A stretch of 64,000 nt of DNA from Thalassospira lohafexi (GCF_002844275.1 NZ_NXGX01000012.1:1-64000); one strand, 5' to 3'; shown: positions 9,300 through 18,794, counted from the stretch's first letter. Notes: generated by a model from the sequence alone, not told the origin. Numbers and translations are program-made.

Positions 9300-9983
9300 T
9301 TATTGTTCGGTGATGGCGAGGCGCACACCAAGGGCGATAAACATCGCCCCAAGGGAGCGTTGCAGCCACGCGCCAATCGCGCCATTGCCCTTGATGCGAA
9401 GGGCCGCCGCCCCGACCAGCAGCACAATTGCACCTTCGACCACAAGCCCGATCAGATTGACTGTTGTGCCAAGGATGAGAAATTGCAGCGCGCCGTGTCC
9501 CTGTTCGGGATGCACAAACTGCGGCAAGAAGGCCATAAAGAAAATCGCGACCTTGGGGTTGAGCACATCAATCATCGCCCCCTGTCGCCATGCCTGAAAG
9601 GCGGTGACGTTATGGGCCGTGACGCGAGCGGATGCGATGTCGTCTATGTCTGAGGTGGGGTTGCTGGTGGTGGTGGCGGAGGCGGATTTGGCAAAACTGC
9701 TGCGCAGCGCGCCAAGCCCCAACCAGACCAGATAGGCCACCCCAACCCATTTGACGATGGAAAACGCCAGTGCCGAGGTCGCCAAAATGGCGGAAAGACC
9801 AAGAGCAGCAGCAAAAACATGGACAAATGCGCCCGAAACCACCCCAAAACTTGAGAAAAAGCCGATTTTGCGCCCATGCACCGCCGTTTGACCGATAATA
9901 TAGGCCATATCAGGCCCCGGCGAGACGTTCAGCAGCACGGCCGCGATCAAAAACGGGGTGTATTGGACCAAAAGGTCAAGCAT
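9300..9983 (-). CDS. LysE/RhtB-family amino-acid exporter
   Basis: Inner-membrane exporter of amino acids or similar small molecules. The 227 residues have six hydrophobic segments and the family signature NVSPGPDMAYIIGQTAVHGRK near the N-terminus (quoted in part), plus NPKVAIFFMAFLPQFV in the second half. The start ATG at 9983 shares a base with the stop of the upstream DinB-like gene (TGATG), so translation is probably coupled; a GTG one codon earlier is less likely. The substrate is unknown. A second LysE-type gene lies at 23179-23850. Confidence 0.88.
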   Translation of the reverse strand: MLDLLVQYTPFLIAAVLLNVSPGPDMAYIIGQTAVHGRKIGFFSSFGVVSGAFVHVFAAALGLSAILATSALAFSIVKWVGVAYLVWLGLGALRSSFAKSASATTTSNPTSDIDDIASARVTAHNVTAFQAWRQGAMIDVLNPKVAIFFMAFLPQFVHPEQGHGALQFLILGTTVNLIGLVVEGAIVLLVGAAALRIKGNGAIGAWLQRSLGAMFIALGVRLAITEQ

Positions 9984-10480
9984 CACAGCAAATCTCGTGC
10001 GTAATAAACCAAATCAATCTCAAGCGGTTTGCCGCCTGCCTCAAGCAGCATGGATGACAATTGCCCGCGATGATGGGTTTGATGGTTGAACATATGTCCC
10101 AAAATCAGATCACGCGGCATGGTATAGGCCCCGGCCGAAACCGACTGATAGGTCAGATCGCTGGTCAGGACGTCTTCGGTCAGGCCATCAAGATACGCAA
10201 TAATCGCCTCATCCTGTGCCTCACGCGCGACCCGCAAGTCGCCAAAGGCGTCAAACAGGATGGTATCAAGCGGCATGACTTCGGGCGCACCCAAAAGCCG
10301 CGACAACCACAGACGGTCGGCGACCAGAAGATGGTTCAGGGTGCGCATGATCGACGGGAAGAACGCGGTGCGCGGCTCATACAATGCGTCAGCCGGTAAA
10401 ATGGCACAGGCCGCGTACAGATGACCATTGGCCCAATGATTATAGCCCGCCATGCGTTTGAAATAGGCAACGCCGTTCAT
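9983..10480 (-). CDS. DinB-family putative metal-dependent hydrolase
   Basis: Small four-helix-bundle protein of the DinB/YfiT type. The 165 residues carry the expected metal-binding histidines: one in LNHLLVADRLW and two in NHQTHHRGQ. Family members include thiol-dependent transferases and DNA-damage-induced proteins, but most have no known reaction. It overlaps the downstream exporter by one base and forms a two-gene unit with it. Nothing here defines its substrate. Confidence 0.82.
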   Translation of the reverse strand: MNGVAYFKRMAGYNHWANGHLYAACAILPADALYEPRTAFFPSIMRTLNHLLVADRLWLSRLLGAPEVMPLDTILFDAFGDLRVAREAQDEAIIAYLDGLTEDVLTSDLTYQSVSAGAYTMPRDLILGHMFNHQTHHRGQLSSMLLEAGGKPLEIDLVYYARDLL

Positions 10481-10572
10481 GTGCTTTCTCCGTTCGTCTT
10501 TTATCGTCTGGGTTCGTCTTTGCGCGTTTTCAGTCTAACACATCACCGTCAGGGTAGCGGACATGTCAGCGA

Positions 10573-11520
10573 TCAGACACCGGCTTGTTTGGGCTTGTCG
10601 TCGCAGACCGGTTCTGGCGTGACCTGTGCCAAGACAAGTGATGCCGGTTTGGGCATGCGTTTGGTCAGGATCACCACATTGCCCAGCATCGTCAGCCCGA
10701 CACCCAGAATGATGTTACCGGTCCAGATGAAATCTTCAAACCATGTCGAGAGCAAAAGCGCCACCACCGGAAACATCACCGAACTATAAGACGCGCGGTC
10801 TGGCCCGATTTTGCCCAGCAACGTCAAATAGGTGCCAAACCCGATCACCGAACCAAACAGCGCCAGATAGACAAGGGCGGCAAGGAACGACGGGCTGGTA
10901 TCAAACGTCAGTGGCACACCAGAAACCGCGATATAGCCAAACAGCATGACGGTGCCATACAGCATGCCAAAGGCATTGGCCTGCATCACCGGAATGCCCT
11001 GCGCGTGATTGCGCGCCGAGGCCATATTGCCAAGCGATGCGATATAGCTTCCGGCCAGCGACAGCAAAAGCCCGATGCTGCCGCCGGTTGCCAGATCAAA
11101 GGCGGCCAGATCGCGGGCAAACACCAACGAAATCCCGGCCATGCCCAGAACCGCGCCAATCATTGTGCGCGTTTCAGGACGGCGATGGAAAAAGATCGCG
11201 CCATTAATCATATTCATGATGACGATGGTCGAAAACACCACCGCCAACAGCCCGGAGGTCAGATGGATGCTGGCGATATAGATCAGCACGTAGTTAAACG
11301 AGAACAGGCAAACGCCAAGGGCGGCCATGAACAGATGATCGCGCAGCGAAAACCGCATTGGCAAGCGGCGCAGGCCACACCATGCCATCAGGATCAGGGT
11401 TGCCAGCGCAAAGCGATAGGCAACAGCGGCCTCGGGGGCGACGGAGAGCTGAAACTGGATCGCGATCCAGGTCGATCCCCAGATCAGCACAACAACCGCA
11501 TATAATCCCAGTATGCCCAT
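10573..11520 (-). CDS. EamA/DMT-family transporter
   Basis: Ten-segment drug/metabolite transporter of the inner membrane, 315 residues with two EamA repeats. The first begins YAVVVLIWGSTWIAIQF, the second around YIASLGNMASARN. The frame extends to 11706 but the homologous protein starts at the ATG at 11520, which has GGAG 7 bases upstream; the extra length lies in a repeat element. The export substrate is unknown. The next gene in the same direction is a distant antiporter, so it is probably monocistronic. Confidence 0.85.
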   Translation of the reverse strand: MGILGLYAVVVLIWGSTWIAIQFQLSVAPEAAVAYRFALATLILMAWCGLRRLPMRFSLRDHLFMAALGVCLFSFNYVLIYIASIHLTSGLLAVVFSTIVIMNMINGAIFFHRRPETRTMIGAVLGMAGISLVFARDLAAFDLATGGSIGLLLSLAGSYIASLGNMASARNHAQGIPVMQANAFGMLYGTVMLFGYIAVSGVPLTFDTSPSFLAALVYLALFGSVIGFGTYLTLLGKIGPDRASYSSVMFPVVALLLSTWFEDFIWTGNIILGVGLTMLGNVVILTKRMPKPASLVLAQVTPEPVCDDKPKQAGV

Positions 11521-11550
11521 GACGGACTCCAACAAAAAGTGAAGCGGTAA

Positions 11551-11822
11551 TCTAGGGTCTGAACCCAATTGAATGCTTGAAATGGCATCAGAACAAGCAA
11601 GACATGCAAGGAAATCTCCGCCGCGCGGGGTGTTGCCCCGGGCAAGGGGATTGACGCAGCAGGTCTCAGGTTGTCCTGATGTCCTCCGGATCGGAGGAAT
11701 TTGCACGGGCTATTACGTCGCATCACCTTGCAAGGCAGCGAGCCTTGCTGCGGTAATGCTCCTGATATCCGCACAAATTCCTCGCGACCATTTTAAGCAT
11801 TCAATTGGGTTCAGACCCTAGA
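11551..11822. mobile_element. MITE-like element with 28-bp perfect terminal inverted repeats
   Basis: The ends 11551-11578 and 11795-11822 are exact reverse complements for 28 bases (outer end TCTAGGGTCTGAACCC), and similarity continues to about 38 bases with one mismatch. The 272-base unit encodes no transposase and sits between two genes. If the outer TA of CTAG is a target duplication, the geometry fits a non-autonomous derivative of a Tc1/mariner-IS630-like element; the family cannot be settled here. The interior has a second imperfect inverted pair around GAGGAATTTG. Confidence 0.75.
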
Positions 11823-11943
11823 GCAGAATCACGGGATTCACCAAGCCAGCATTTTTGATCACGGCATTAGGTGAGCTAATGCCAACACCCTGTTTGGCTT
11901 ATCATCAACCGGGCCCGGCCGCCCCGCACAGCATGCCCCCACA

Positions 11944-13929
11944 TCAGCCCCGTTTGCCATCATCGGCCGGGGTATCGGGATCGGCGTTATCATCGGGATC
12001 GGTGCCGACAGTTTCATCTGTGGTGCCGAGATCGCGTTGGGTGTCGTTATCGTCGTCATGCGCGGCATCGAGGATGCCTTGCTGGTCGGCCTTTGACGTG
12101 CTGCCGATTTGCAATGCGGCGTTTTTTTCGTCGCGGCGGCGTTTTTGCCAGTCTTTCCAGATGCTGAGAAGTTCGCTGCGTGACTGGAAGATCGGGATAT
12201 TGCGTTTGGGTTTGGCAATCTGTTGTTCGACCGCCAGCCCGACGTCCGTCACACCATGTTCATCATCGGTGCGGCGCACGATCAATTCCACCGTGCCATA
12301 AGCAATCCGGTCACCCAGTTCGAGCGTGTCGGACAAATCACGTTCAAGGATATCAGCAACCGTGAGGTCGATGTCGTCCTCTTCGACCGCAAAGCCATAC
12401 AGACGGCCGATATCGGCAATCCGGGTTGTCGCCGGGAAGCTGAAATCACCAAACAGTTCGACGTCATTGGCCCCTTCGGCCGGACCGGCAAACAGTTGAT
12501 CAAGCAGGTCGACATGACGCGGCGGGGTGATGATATAGACCTGATCACCACCTTGGATCGGCCCGGCACTGTGCGGGCGAAGCGACGTGCCATCCCGCAA
12601 GATCAGGCTGGGGCGTGCCCAGCGCGGAATGCGTTGGCCGGTTGCCACCGCACTGGCGTCATGCACACGATAAATAACGACTTCCTGATTGGCATTGCCG
12701 GGCAATTCAAGATCAATACGGTCGACCGGACCATGGCGCGGCGGGACAATAATGCCCAACCAGCGCGCCATCCGCCGGATCGTCCAGCCCTGTAACAAAA
12801 GGGAGGTGATGACGACAATAAAGGCGGTGTTAAACAGAAGCTGTCCTTCGGGAACGCCTTCGACCATCGGCACAATCGCCAGCAGGATCGACACAGCCCC
12901 CCGCAAACCGACCCACGAAATAAACGCGGTATCATTGCGCGAGAAGTTAAAGAACATCAGACACAGCCACACCGCGACCGGGCGGGCGACAAACACCAGA
13001 ACCAGTGCCAGAATGACACCGGGAATGATCACATCGCCAAATTCCGACGGGGTGGCCAAAAGACCGAGGGTGACAAACATCGCAATCTGGGCCAGCCATG
13101 TGGTGACATGCTGGAACCGTCGAACGCCGACGCTCATTTTCATGTTGCTGTTGCCGGCATACAGCCCGGCAACATAGACCGCCAAAAAGCCACTGCCGCC
13201 CAGAATGCTGGTGGCGCCAAACAGGCTGAGTGCGCAGGCCATGGTAATGATCGGCACAAGCCCCGGTTCAAGCTTGACCCGGTTGATCATTTGCACCAGC
13301 GCATAGCCGCCCGCCAGACCAAAAATCGCACCCAGACCGATTTGCAGGACAAAGCGTTGCAGCAATTCAAAGGCAACATTATCCCCACCGCCCAGCACGA
13401 TCAGTTCGACCAGCGAGATGGTTAAAAACACCGCCATCGGATCGTTTGAACCCGATTCGACTTCGAGCGTGCTGCGCGTACGATCACGCAGATTAATCCC
13501 GCCAACGCGCAGCAGGAAAAACACCGCCGCCGCATCGGTCGAACTGACAATCGCACCAAACAACAAGGCAACAAGCCACGGCACACCAAGGACAAGCCAT
13601 GTAATCGCACCAATGACACCGGTGGTGATCATCACCCCGAATGTGGCGAGCACAAGCGACGGCCCGGCAGCAATTTTTAACGTTCGAAGCTGGGTTTCAA
13701 AGCCGCTGTCAAACAGGATCAGGGCAAGGGCGATGGAGCCGATGAAATAGGCCAGCGGCGCATTGTCAAAATCAATGCCGCCAATGCCGTCTTCCCCCGC
13801 GCCAAGGCCGACAAACAAAAACACCAACAGCAAGGGGGCGCCAACCCGGAAGCTGACCAGACTTGTGAAAACAGCGACAATCACCAGAATCGATGCAATC
13901 AGGATAACCAGATTCATCGATTCAATCAT
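11944..13929 (-). CDS. K+/H+ (CvrA/NhaP2-type) antiporter with RCK_C and CorC-like domains
   Basis: Predicted potassium/proton antiporter of the inner membrane. The 661 residues comprise an exchanger domain (about 1-400, with GAIVSSTDAAAVFFLL and LEVESGSNDPMAVFLT), a TrkA/RCK C-terminal ligand domain (about 420-490, including LRDGTSLRPHSAGPIQGGDQVYI, quoted in part), and a CorC/HlyC-associated domain (about 500-580). A long acidic Asp-rich tail ends the protein. This order is that of the NhaP2/CvrA family, involved in volume and osmotic control. The ATG at 13929 has AAAGGGG upstream; a longer frame to 13986 adds 19 unsupported residues. Confidence 0.9.
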   Translation of the reverse strand: MIESMNLVILIASILVIVAVFTSLVSFRVGAPLLLVFLFVGLGAGEDGIGGIDFDNAPLAYFIGSIALALILFDSGFETQLRTLKIAAGPSLVLATFGVMITTGVIGAITWLVLGVPWLVALLFGAIVSSTDAAAVFFLLRVGGINLRDRTRSTLEVESGSNDPMAVFLTISLVELIVLGGGDNVAFELLQRFVLQIGLGAIFGLAGGYALVQMINRVKLEPGLVPIITMACALSLFGATSILGGSGFLAVYVAGLYAGNSNMKMSVGVRRFQHVTTWLAQIAMFVTLGLLATPSEFGDVIIPGVILALVLVFVARPVAVWLCLMFFNFSRNDTAFISWVGLRGAVSILLAIVPMVEGVPEGQLLFNTAFIVVITSLLLQGWTIRRMARWLGIIVPPRHGPVDRIDLELPGNANQEVVIYRVHDASAVATGQRIPRWARPSLILRDGTSLRPHSAGPIQGGDQVYIITPPRHVDLLDQLFAGPAEGANDVELFGDFSFPATTRIADIGRLYGFAVEEDDIDLTVADILERDLSDTLELGDRIAYGTVELIVRRTDDEHGVTDVGLAVEQQIAKPKRNIPIFQSRSELLSIWKDWQKRRRDEKNAALQIGSTSKADQQGILDAAHDDDNDTQRDLGTTDETVGTDPDDNADPDTPADDGKRG

Positions 13930-14125
13930 GTTTGTCCCCTTTACCTTGGTTGCGTTTTTGCCAGTTGTCTGGATCGTTATCGGCACAAAACGTCATTGTT
14001 ACGGCAACAATGGCTTTGTGTGCGATGACCTGACCGCCATTAGGGCATGAATTTATGAATATATGCCTGCGATCAAAAGCATTTCTCCCGTATGGTGATG
14101 GTTATCAGTCAAAACAGGATAATGT

Positions 14126-14587
14126 TTAGTCTTGTCCCGCTTGTGCCGGAACAAAGGCCGTTTCCTTTGCCGTTGACAGGGCAATTTCCGGCAATACTTC
14201 CAAAATGCCGCCAAGTTCCTTGATCGTGTCGGTGATGAAGCTTTCAAGATGGGCGGTATCGCGCAGGCGCAATTTCAACAGAAAGTCAAACCGCCCGGTC
14301 ATGTGATGGCATTCAAGAACCTCATCGGCCTTGATCAGTGATTTCACCAGTTTTTTATTGCCTTTGGCCGGATCGGTGCGCAACCAGACCATGGCGGTCA
14401 ATGCCCGTCCGATGGCGTGCGGATCAACCGCAATCTGATAGGATTTGATAATTCCCTGATCGCGCAATTTGCGCACACGATCATTCACCGCAGAGACCGA
14501 CAATCCGACCCTTGTCCCAAGGACCGAATAGGATAGTGAAGCGTCTTCTTGCAGAATATCGATCAACTTGCGATCAATCGCATCCAT
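14126..14587 (-). CDS. Lrp/AsnC-family transcriptional regulator
   Basis: DNA-binding regulator of amino-acid or transport genes. The 153 residues have the N-terminal winged helix-turn-helix (DRKLIDILQEDASLSYSVLG, then LSVSAVNDRVRKLRDQGII) and a C-terminal RAM/AsnC effector domain with the β-strand AMVWLRTD and the CHHMTGRFDFLLKLRLRD core. The start at 14587 has AGGGGAAG upstream. It is divergent from three tandem EamA transporters, so those genes are natural candidate targets; this is inference from position. The amino-acid ligand cannot be read from sequence. Confidence 0.92.
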   Translation of the reverse strand: MDAIDRKLIDILQEDASLSYSVLGTRVGLSVSAVNDRVRKLRDQGIIKSYQIAVDPHAIGRALTAMVWLRTDPAKGNKKLVKSLIKADEVLECHHMTGRFDFLLKLRLRDTAHLESFITDTIKELGGILEVLPEIALSTAKETAFVPAQAGQD

Positions 14588-14940
14588 TAAACTTCCCCCT
14601 GATGCATTCCTGTCGAGTTGCTTGATCTTACACGAAAATCAGCCGCCCGAGAACATTTCACCCCAAAGCAATGCGCCAGACTGTGAAATTCACGTGACGA
14701 TTGGCCGCCATTGGCTTGCGGTTTTTCGATTTTTGCCGGTGTCAAACCACGAAATAATTCCTCATACCAATTGCCCGAAACGATTGCCTTGCCGGTTGGA
14801 AGACCGGGGGGCCGCCGATTGCGGCAAGACAGCCCCGTCAATTTGTCATACGATATTGAAAGATATATAGTTTCAACCTAATACCCCTGCCTGCCACCCA
14901 GTATCGCCCCCATTTTACCCCTATAAGGGTTCTGCCCCCA
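14588..14940. promoter_or_regulatory. divergent Lrp/EamA control region
   Basis: 353 bases without a gene between the Lrp-type regulator and the EamA cluster. It contains a CTTGCCG ... CGGCAAG inverted pair around 14790-14827 and an AT-rich stretch near 14850-14880 likely to hold a promoter. I cannot define a specific Lrp site. Confidence 0.35.
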
Positions 14941-15924
14941 ATGCAGCCTTCGCCCCCGACTGAACATAATGCCCTGCGCGGTACCCTGCTTATGATTGGG
15001 TCGGCCTTTTGCATGGCGACGATGGCGGTCTTGATCCGCTATGTCACCCATGATGTTCATCCGTTCGAAGCCGCTTTTTTCCGGAATCTTTTCGGTTTGG
15101 TTCCGATGTTGCCATGGATATTGACCCATGGGCGCACCGGGTTAAAAACCGAACGGTTTAAACTGCATTTTCTGCGCGCCGCCCTTGGCCTTGGCGCGAT
15201 GCTGTGCCTGTTTTCCGCCCTTGCCATCACCCCGACGGCACAGGTGATTGCGATCAACTTTACGCTGCCGATCCTGACCACGGTGCTCGCGGCCATCATT
15301 GTGCGTGAGGTCGTACGCGCGCGCCGCTGGAGTGCGGTTGCCATCGGGTTTGTTGGCGCGATGGTCATCATCCGCCCGTTTGGACAAAGTTTTGAGACCG
15401 GCGCGATCCTGGCCCTGACAGCGACCCTGTTTATGGCGGCCGCCATGACGACGGTCAAGATGCTGTCGCGCACCGAAAGTGCCAATGCCATTGTCACGTG
15501 GATGGGGCTGATCATGACGCCGCTGTCGTTCTTGCCTGCGCTGTATTACTGGCAAACACCGACACTTTGGCAGTTTGCCGTGCTGCTTTTGATGGGGGGG
15601 TTCGCCACCGCCGGACAGCAGCTTCTGGTGCGGGCCTACCGCGCGGCGGATCAGTCCTATGTGATGATTTTTGATTTCCTGCGCCTGCCGTTTGTCGCGG
15701 CCATGGCGTTTGTGATGTTTGGCGAAGTGGTCGATATCTGGACATGGGCCGGGGCGGCCCTGATCATTGGGTCGGCCCTTTATATCGCGCGGCGCGAGGC
15801 CGTTTTGGCCAAGCAGGCCCGGATTGAGCCGCGCCTGCCGACCAGTGCGCCCGCCGACGCACAAGCCATTCCAGTGACCCGGGAGGATCGAAACATCGCG
15901 TCGGAAAGGAAACCCGATGCGTAG
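14941..15924 (+). CDS. EamA/DMT-family transporter (tandem copy 1)
   Basis: Ten-segment drug/metabolite transporter, 327 residues, two EamA repeats (LMIGSAFCMATMAVLIRYVT and ILALTATLFMAAAMTTVKML), with a hydrophilic C-terminal tail. First of three consecutive paralogues; it is the most diverged, e.g. ITPTAQVIAINFTLPIL where the others read YLPLAEATTLNFTVPLF. Its last 8 bases overlap the start of the next gene (ATGCGTAG), indicating translational coupling. RBS AAGGG lies about 10 bases upstream. The substrate is unknown. Confidence 0.85.
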   Translation: MQPSPPTEHNALRGTLLMIGSAFCMATMAVLIRYVTHDVHPFEAAFFRNLFGLVPMLPWILTHGRTGLKTERFKLHFLRAALGLGAMLCLFSALAITPTAQVIAINFTLPILTTVLAAIIVREVVRARRWSAVAIGFVGAMVIIRPFGQSFETGAILALTATLFMAAAMTTVKMLSRTESANAIVTWMGLIMTPLSFLPALYYWQTPTLWQFAVLLLMGGFATAGQQLLVRAYRAADQSYVMIFDFLRLPFVAAMAFVMFGEVVDIWTWAGAALIIGSALYIARREAVLAKQARIEPRLPTSAPADAQAIPVTREDRNIASERKPDA

Positions 15925-16861
15925 TTGGTATGCGGGCCTGCCGCCCTATTTGCAGGCGACGGTCTTTGCCCTGATCGGGACGGTGATGGCGGCGATGTCA
16001 TCGGTCCTTGTGCGGTTGGTGACAGCCGAAATTGATCCGTTACAGGCGGTTTTCTTTCGCAATTTCTTTGGCCTGATCATGATTGCGCCCTTTGCGCTTC
16101 GATCCGGGGTGATGCAGCTTAAAACCCATCGACTGCCGATGTTTGGCCTGCGCGCCTTGCTGTCGATGGGGGCGATGAGTTGCTGGTTTTCCGCCCTTGC
16201 CTATTTACCGTTGGCCGAGGCGACGACGCTTAATTTTACCGTGCCGCTGTTTGGCACGTTTCTGGCCGCGATCTTTTTGCGCGAAACCATTCGAAAGTAT
16301 CGCATTGCCGCCCTTTTGGCCGGGTTTATCGGGGTTCTGATCGTCATTCGGCCGGGCAGTGAGACCATGCAACTGGCAAGCCTTCTTCCGATTGCAGCAG
16401 CCCTTTGCATGGCGTCGGCGGGATTGACGATCAAGTCACTGTCAAAGACCGAAAACAGCACCACCATTGTGCTTTATATGATGCTTTTGATGACGCCAAT
16501 GACCTTGATCCCCGCCCTTTTTGTCTGGCAGACGCCGGACTTGCCGACCCTTGGTCTTTTGGTCGGGGTCGCGGTTTTTGCCAACATCACACAGATTTGC
16601 AACACCAATGCGTTCCGGCTTTATGATTACAGCTTTGTGGTTGGGTTTAACTATCTGCGATTGCCGATTGTGGTTGGCATTGCCTTTGTCCTGTTTGGCG
16701 AAGTGCCGGAAATCTGGCTGTTGCCCGGGGCGGGGCTGATTATCGGATCGGCGTTGTTCATTGCGCGTCGTGAAGCCAAACTTGCCAAGGAAGCCAACCG
16801 CATCAACCGCGGCCCGACAGCGGCCACCAGTGACATCGAACCGCCATCAAAACGCCGATAA
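15917..16861 (+). CDS. EamA/DMT-family transporter (tandem copy 2)
   Basis: 314-residue drug/metabolite transporter, ten predicted membrane segments, closely related to the following gene: both have the AEATTLNFTVPLFGT block, FVWQTP in the middle loop and a LFGEVP motif before the last helix. The start codon lies inside the end of copy 1. Copy 3 follows after 29 bases. The three genes probably form one transcript under the divergent Lrp-type regulator. Confidence 0.85.
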   Translation: MRSWYAGLPPYLQATVFALIGTVMAAMSSVLVRLVTAEIDPLQAVFFRNFFGLIMIAPFALRSGVMQLKTHRLPMFGLRALLSMGAMSCWFSALAYLPLAEATTLNFTVPLFGTFLAAIFLRETIRKYRIAALLAGFIGVLIVIRPGSETMQLASLLPIAAALCMASAGLTIKSLSKTENSTTIVLYMMLLMTPMTLIPALFVWQTPDLPTLGLLVGVAVFANITQICNTNAFRLYDYSFVVGFNYLRLPIVVGIAFVLFGEVPEIWLLPGAGLIIGSALFIARREAKLAKEANRINRGPTAATSDIEPPSKRR

Positions 16862-16890
16862 ACCCGCGCGAAACGTGAGGATCGCTAAAA

Positions 16891-17844
16891 ATGAAAGCAT
16901 GGTTTGACCGCCAGCCCAACACGGTAAAGGCCAGCTTTTATGCCCTGTGTGCGGCCATCCTTGCAGCGTGCTTTACCCTGACCATCCGGTTTGCCACGGC
17001 GGAAATTCATCCCTATCAGGCGGTGTTTTTACGGTTCTTTTTCGGTGTGATCCTGATTGCGCCGATGGTGCTGCGCAAAGGGTTGGCGGAGCTTAAAACC
17101 ACGCGCCTGCCGTTGTTTGGGCTGCGCGGGGTGTTGTCGGCAGCGGAAATGTGCCTGTGGTTCATGGCGGTTTTGTATTTGCCACTGGCCGAGGCCACCA
17201 CGCTTAATTTCACTGTGCCGCTGTTTGGCACCATTTTGGCGGCTGTGGCCTTACGCGAAACCGTGCGCGCCCATCGCTGGATCGCGGTTGTGGTCGGGTT
17301 TGTCGGGGTTGGATTGATCATTCAGCCCGGGTCAGATGCGATGCATCTGGCAAGTATCCTTCCGATTGCGGCAGCGCTGTGCATGGCCTGTGCGGGCATG
17401 ATCACCAAACGGCTGGTGGCGACCGAAAGCACCACGTCGCTTTTGTTTTATCTGATGATCATTACAACTCCGGTGTCGCTGATCCCGGCGCTTTTTGTCT
17501 GGCAGACACCGAGCCTTGAGGCTTTGGGCCTGATGGCCGTTGCGGCATTGATGATGAACGCCATGCAGATGTGCAATATTCAGGCATTGCGGTTGGCCGA
17601 TTACAGCTTTTTTGTCGGGTTTTCCTATTTGCGCCTGCCGATCATCGCGATCCTCGCCCTGATCCTGTTTGGCGAGGTGCCCGACATCTGGATTTTGCCC
17701 GGTGGGGCGATGATTATTGGGGCTGCGATCTATGTCGCCGTTCGGGAACGCAAGCTTGCCGCAACCAGCACCCAAACACCACAAATCCCGGCACAAGACC
17801 CGCAAACCGCAACGATTGTTGGCCGAAAAACCAATGGCCTGTGA
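16891..17844 (+). CDS. EamA/DMT-family transporter (tandem copy 3)
   Basis: 317-residue drug/metabolite transporter and nearest paralogue of copy 2 (same AEATTLNFTVPLFGT block, same FVWQTPSLEALG loop, LFGEVPDIWILPG end). Ten membrane segments in two EamA repeats and a polar Gln/Pro-rich C-terminus. Duplication and divergence within one operon suggest either broadened substrate range or hetero-oligomers. The substrate is not known. Confidence 0.85.
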   Translation: MKAWFDRQPNTVKASFYALCAAILAACFTLTIRFATAEIHPYQAVFLRFFFGVILIAPMVLRKGLAELKTTRLPLFGLRGVLSAAEMCLWFMAVLYLPLAEATTLNFTVPLFGTILAAVALRETVRAHRWIAVVVGFVGVGLIIQPGSDAMHLASILPIAAALCMACAGMITKRLVATESTTSLLFYLMIITTPVSLIPALFVWQTPSLEALGLMAVAALMMNAMQMCNIQALRLADYSFFVGFSYLRLPIIAILALILFGEVPDIWILPGGAMIIGAAIYVAVRERKLAATSTQTPQIPAQDPQTATIVGRKTNGL

Positions 17845-17903
17845 TGCCATTACCCGGTGTTTTATCCCTGCCTGCAATTGCCCTTGCCCGATAAAGGTAT
17901 AAT

Positions 17904-17921
17904 TTGGTATAGAAATACCAA
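17904..17921. promoter_or_regulatory. 7-bp inverted repeat upstream of SDR gene
   Basis: TTGGTAT-AGAA-ATACCAA, 39 bases before the SDR start, lies in an AT-rich stretch suited to a promoter. It resembles an operator for a TetR- or MerR-type regulator of acyl-CoA metabolism, but no such regulator is adjacent. Confidence 0.35.
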
Positions 17922-17959
17922 TTAGAGAAAATACCAGATATCAAGGGAGGCTTCACGTC

Positions 17960-18721
17960 ATGCAGGTCAAAGGATCAATTGCCATTGTCACCGGGGCGGC
18001 GTCCGGGCTTGGGGCGGCCACCGCCGAGGTTTTGGCCAATGCGGGTGCGAAGCTTGCTGTTTTTGACTTGAACGAAGACGGGGCCAAGGCGACCGCGCAA
18101 AAGCTTGGCGGGGTTGGTTTTGGGGTGGATGTTTCCGATGCCGCCAGCGTTGAAACGGCGGTTGCCGAGGTGGTCAAGACCATGGGGCGTCCGTCGATCC
18201 TGGTCAATTGTGCCGGTATCTTGCAGGGCGAACGCATTGTCGGGCGAGAAGGCCCGGCGGATCTTGAGGCCTTTTCGCGGGTTATTTCCGTCAACCTGAT
18301 CGGGACGTTCAACATGATGCGGGTTGCCGCCACCGCCATGAGCAGCAACGAACCGGGGCCATCGGGCGAACGCGGGGTTGTGATCAACACCGCATCGATT
18401 GCCGCATATGAAGGGCAGATCGGACAGGCAGCCTATGCCGCGTCCAAGGGTGGGGTGGCGTCGATGACGCTTCCGGCCGCGCGCGAACTGGCCCGCCATG
18501 GCATCCGGGTTGTATCGATTGCGCCGGGCATGTTTGGCACCCCGATGGTCACCGCCCTGCCCGATGAAATGCAGGAAGCACTGGCATCGAACATCCCATT
18601 CCCCAAACGTCTGGGCGATCCACACGAATATGGCCGGTTGGCGTTGCATATCTGTGAAAATCAGATGATCAACGGCGAGACCATCCGCATCGACGGCGCG
18701 GTCCGGCTGGAACCGAAATAG
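17960..18721 (+). CDS. SDR-family 3-hydroxyacyl-CoA dehydrogenase (HSD10-like)
   Basis: NAD-dependent short-chain dehydrogenase, 253 residues. Cofactor motif TGAASGLG (about 12-19), NCAG, a catalytic Ser in NTASIAAYEGQIG and YAASKGG. The NLIGTFNMMRVAA and PADLEAFSRVISVN blocks resemble the type 2 3-hydroxyacyl-CoA / 2-methyl-3-hydroxybutyryl-CoA dehydrogenases of isoleucine and fatty-acid breakdown. A strong AAGGGAGG ribosome site precedes the ATG. No other β-oxidation gene is adjacent, so the substrate is by family only. Confidence 0.85.
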   Translation: MQVKGSIAIVTGAASGLGAATAEVLANAGAKLAVFDLNEDGAKATAQKLGGVGFGVDVSDAASVETAVAEVVKTMGRPSILVNCAGILQGERIVGREGPADLEAFSRVISVNLIGTFNMMRVAATAMSSNEPGPSGERGVVINTASIAAYEGQIGQAAYAASKGGVASMTLPAARELARHGIRVVSIAPGMFGTPMVTALPDEMQEALASNIPFPKRLGDPHEYGRLALHICENQMINGETIRIDGAVRLEPK

Positions 18722-18756
18722 TCCCGCACGGTTCTGCCCTACACGACCGCAGCCAG

Positions 18757-18794
18757 AACACCCTGCCGATCCCACACCGGCAGGGTGTTTTTTT
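18757..18794. terminator. intrinsic terminator after SDR gene
   Basis: CACCCTGCCG ... CGGCAGGGTG stem with flanking A and T runs (seven T downstream on the + strand), between the convergent SDR and pterin dehydratase genes. Confidence 0.88.

Noticed and set aside
10573-11706. Long 377-codon version of the EamA gene
   Set aside because: The added N-terminus lies in the MITE-like element and has no transporter homology; ATG at 11520 has a good ribosome site.
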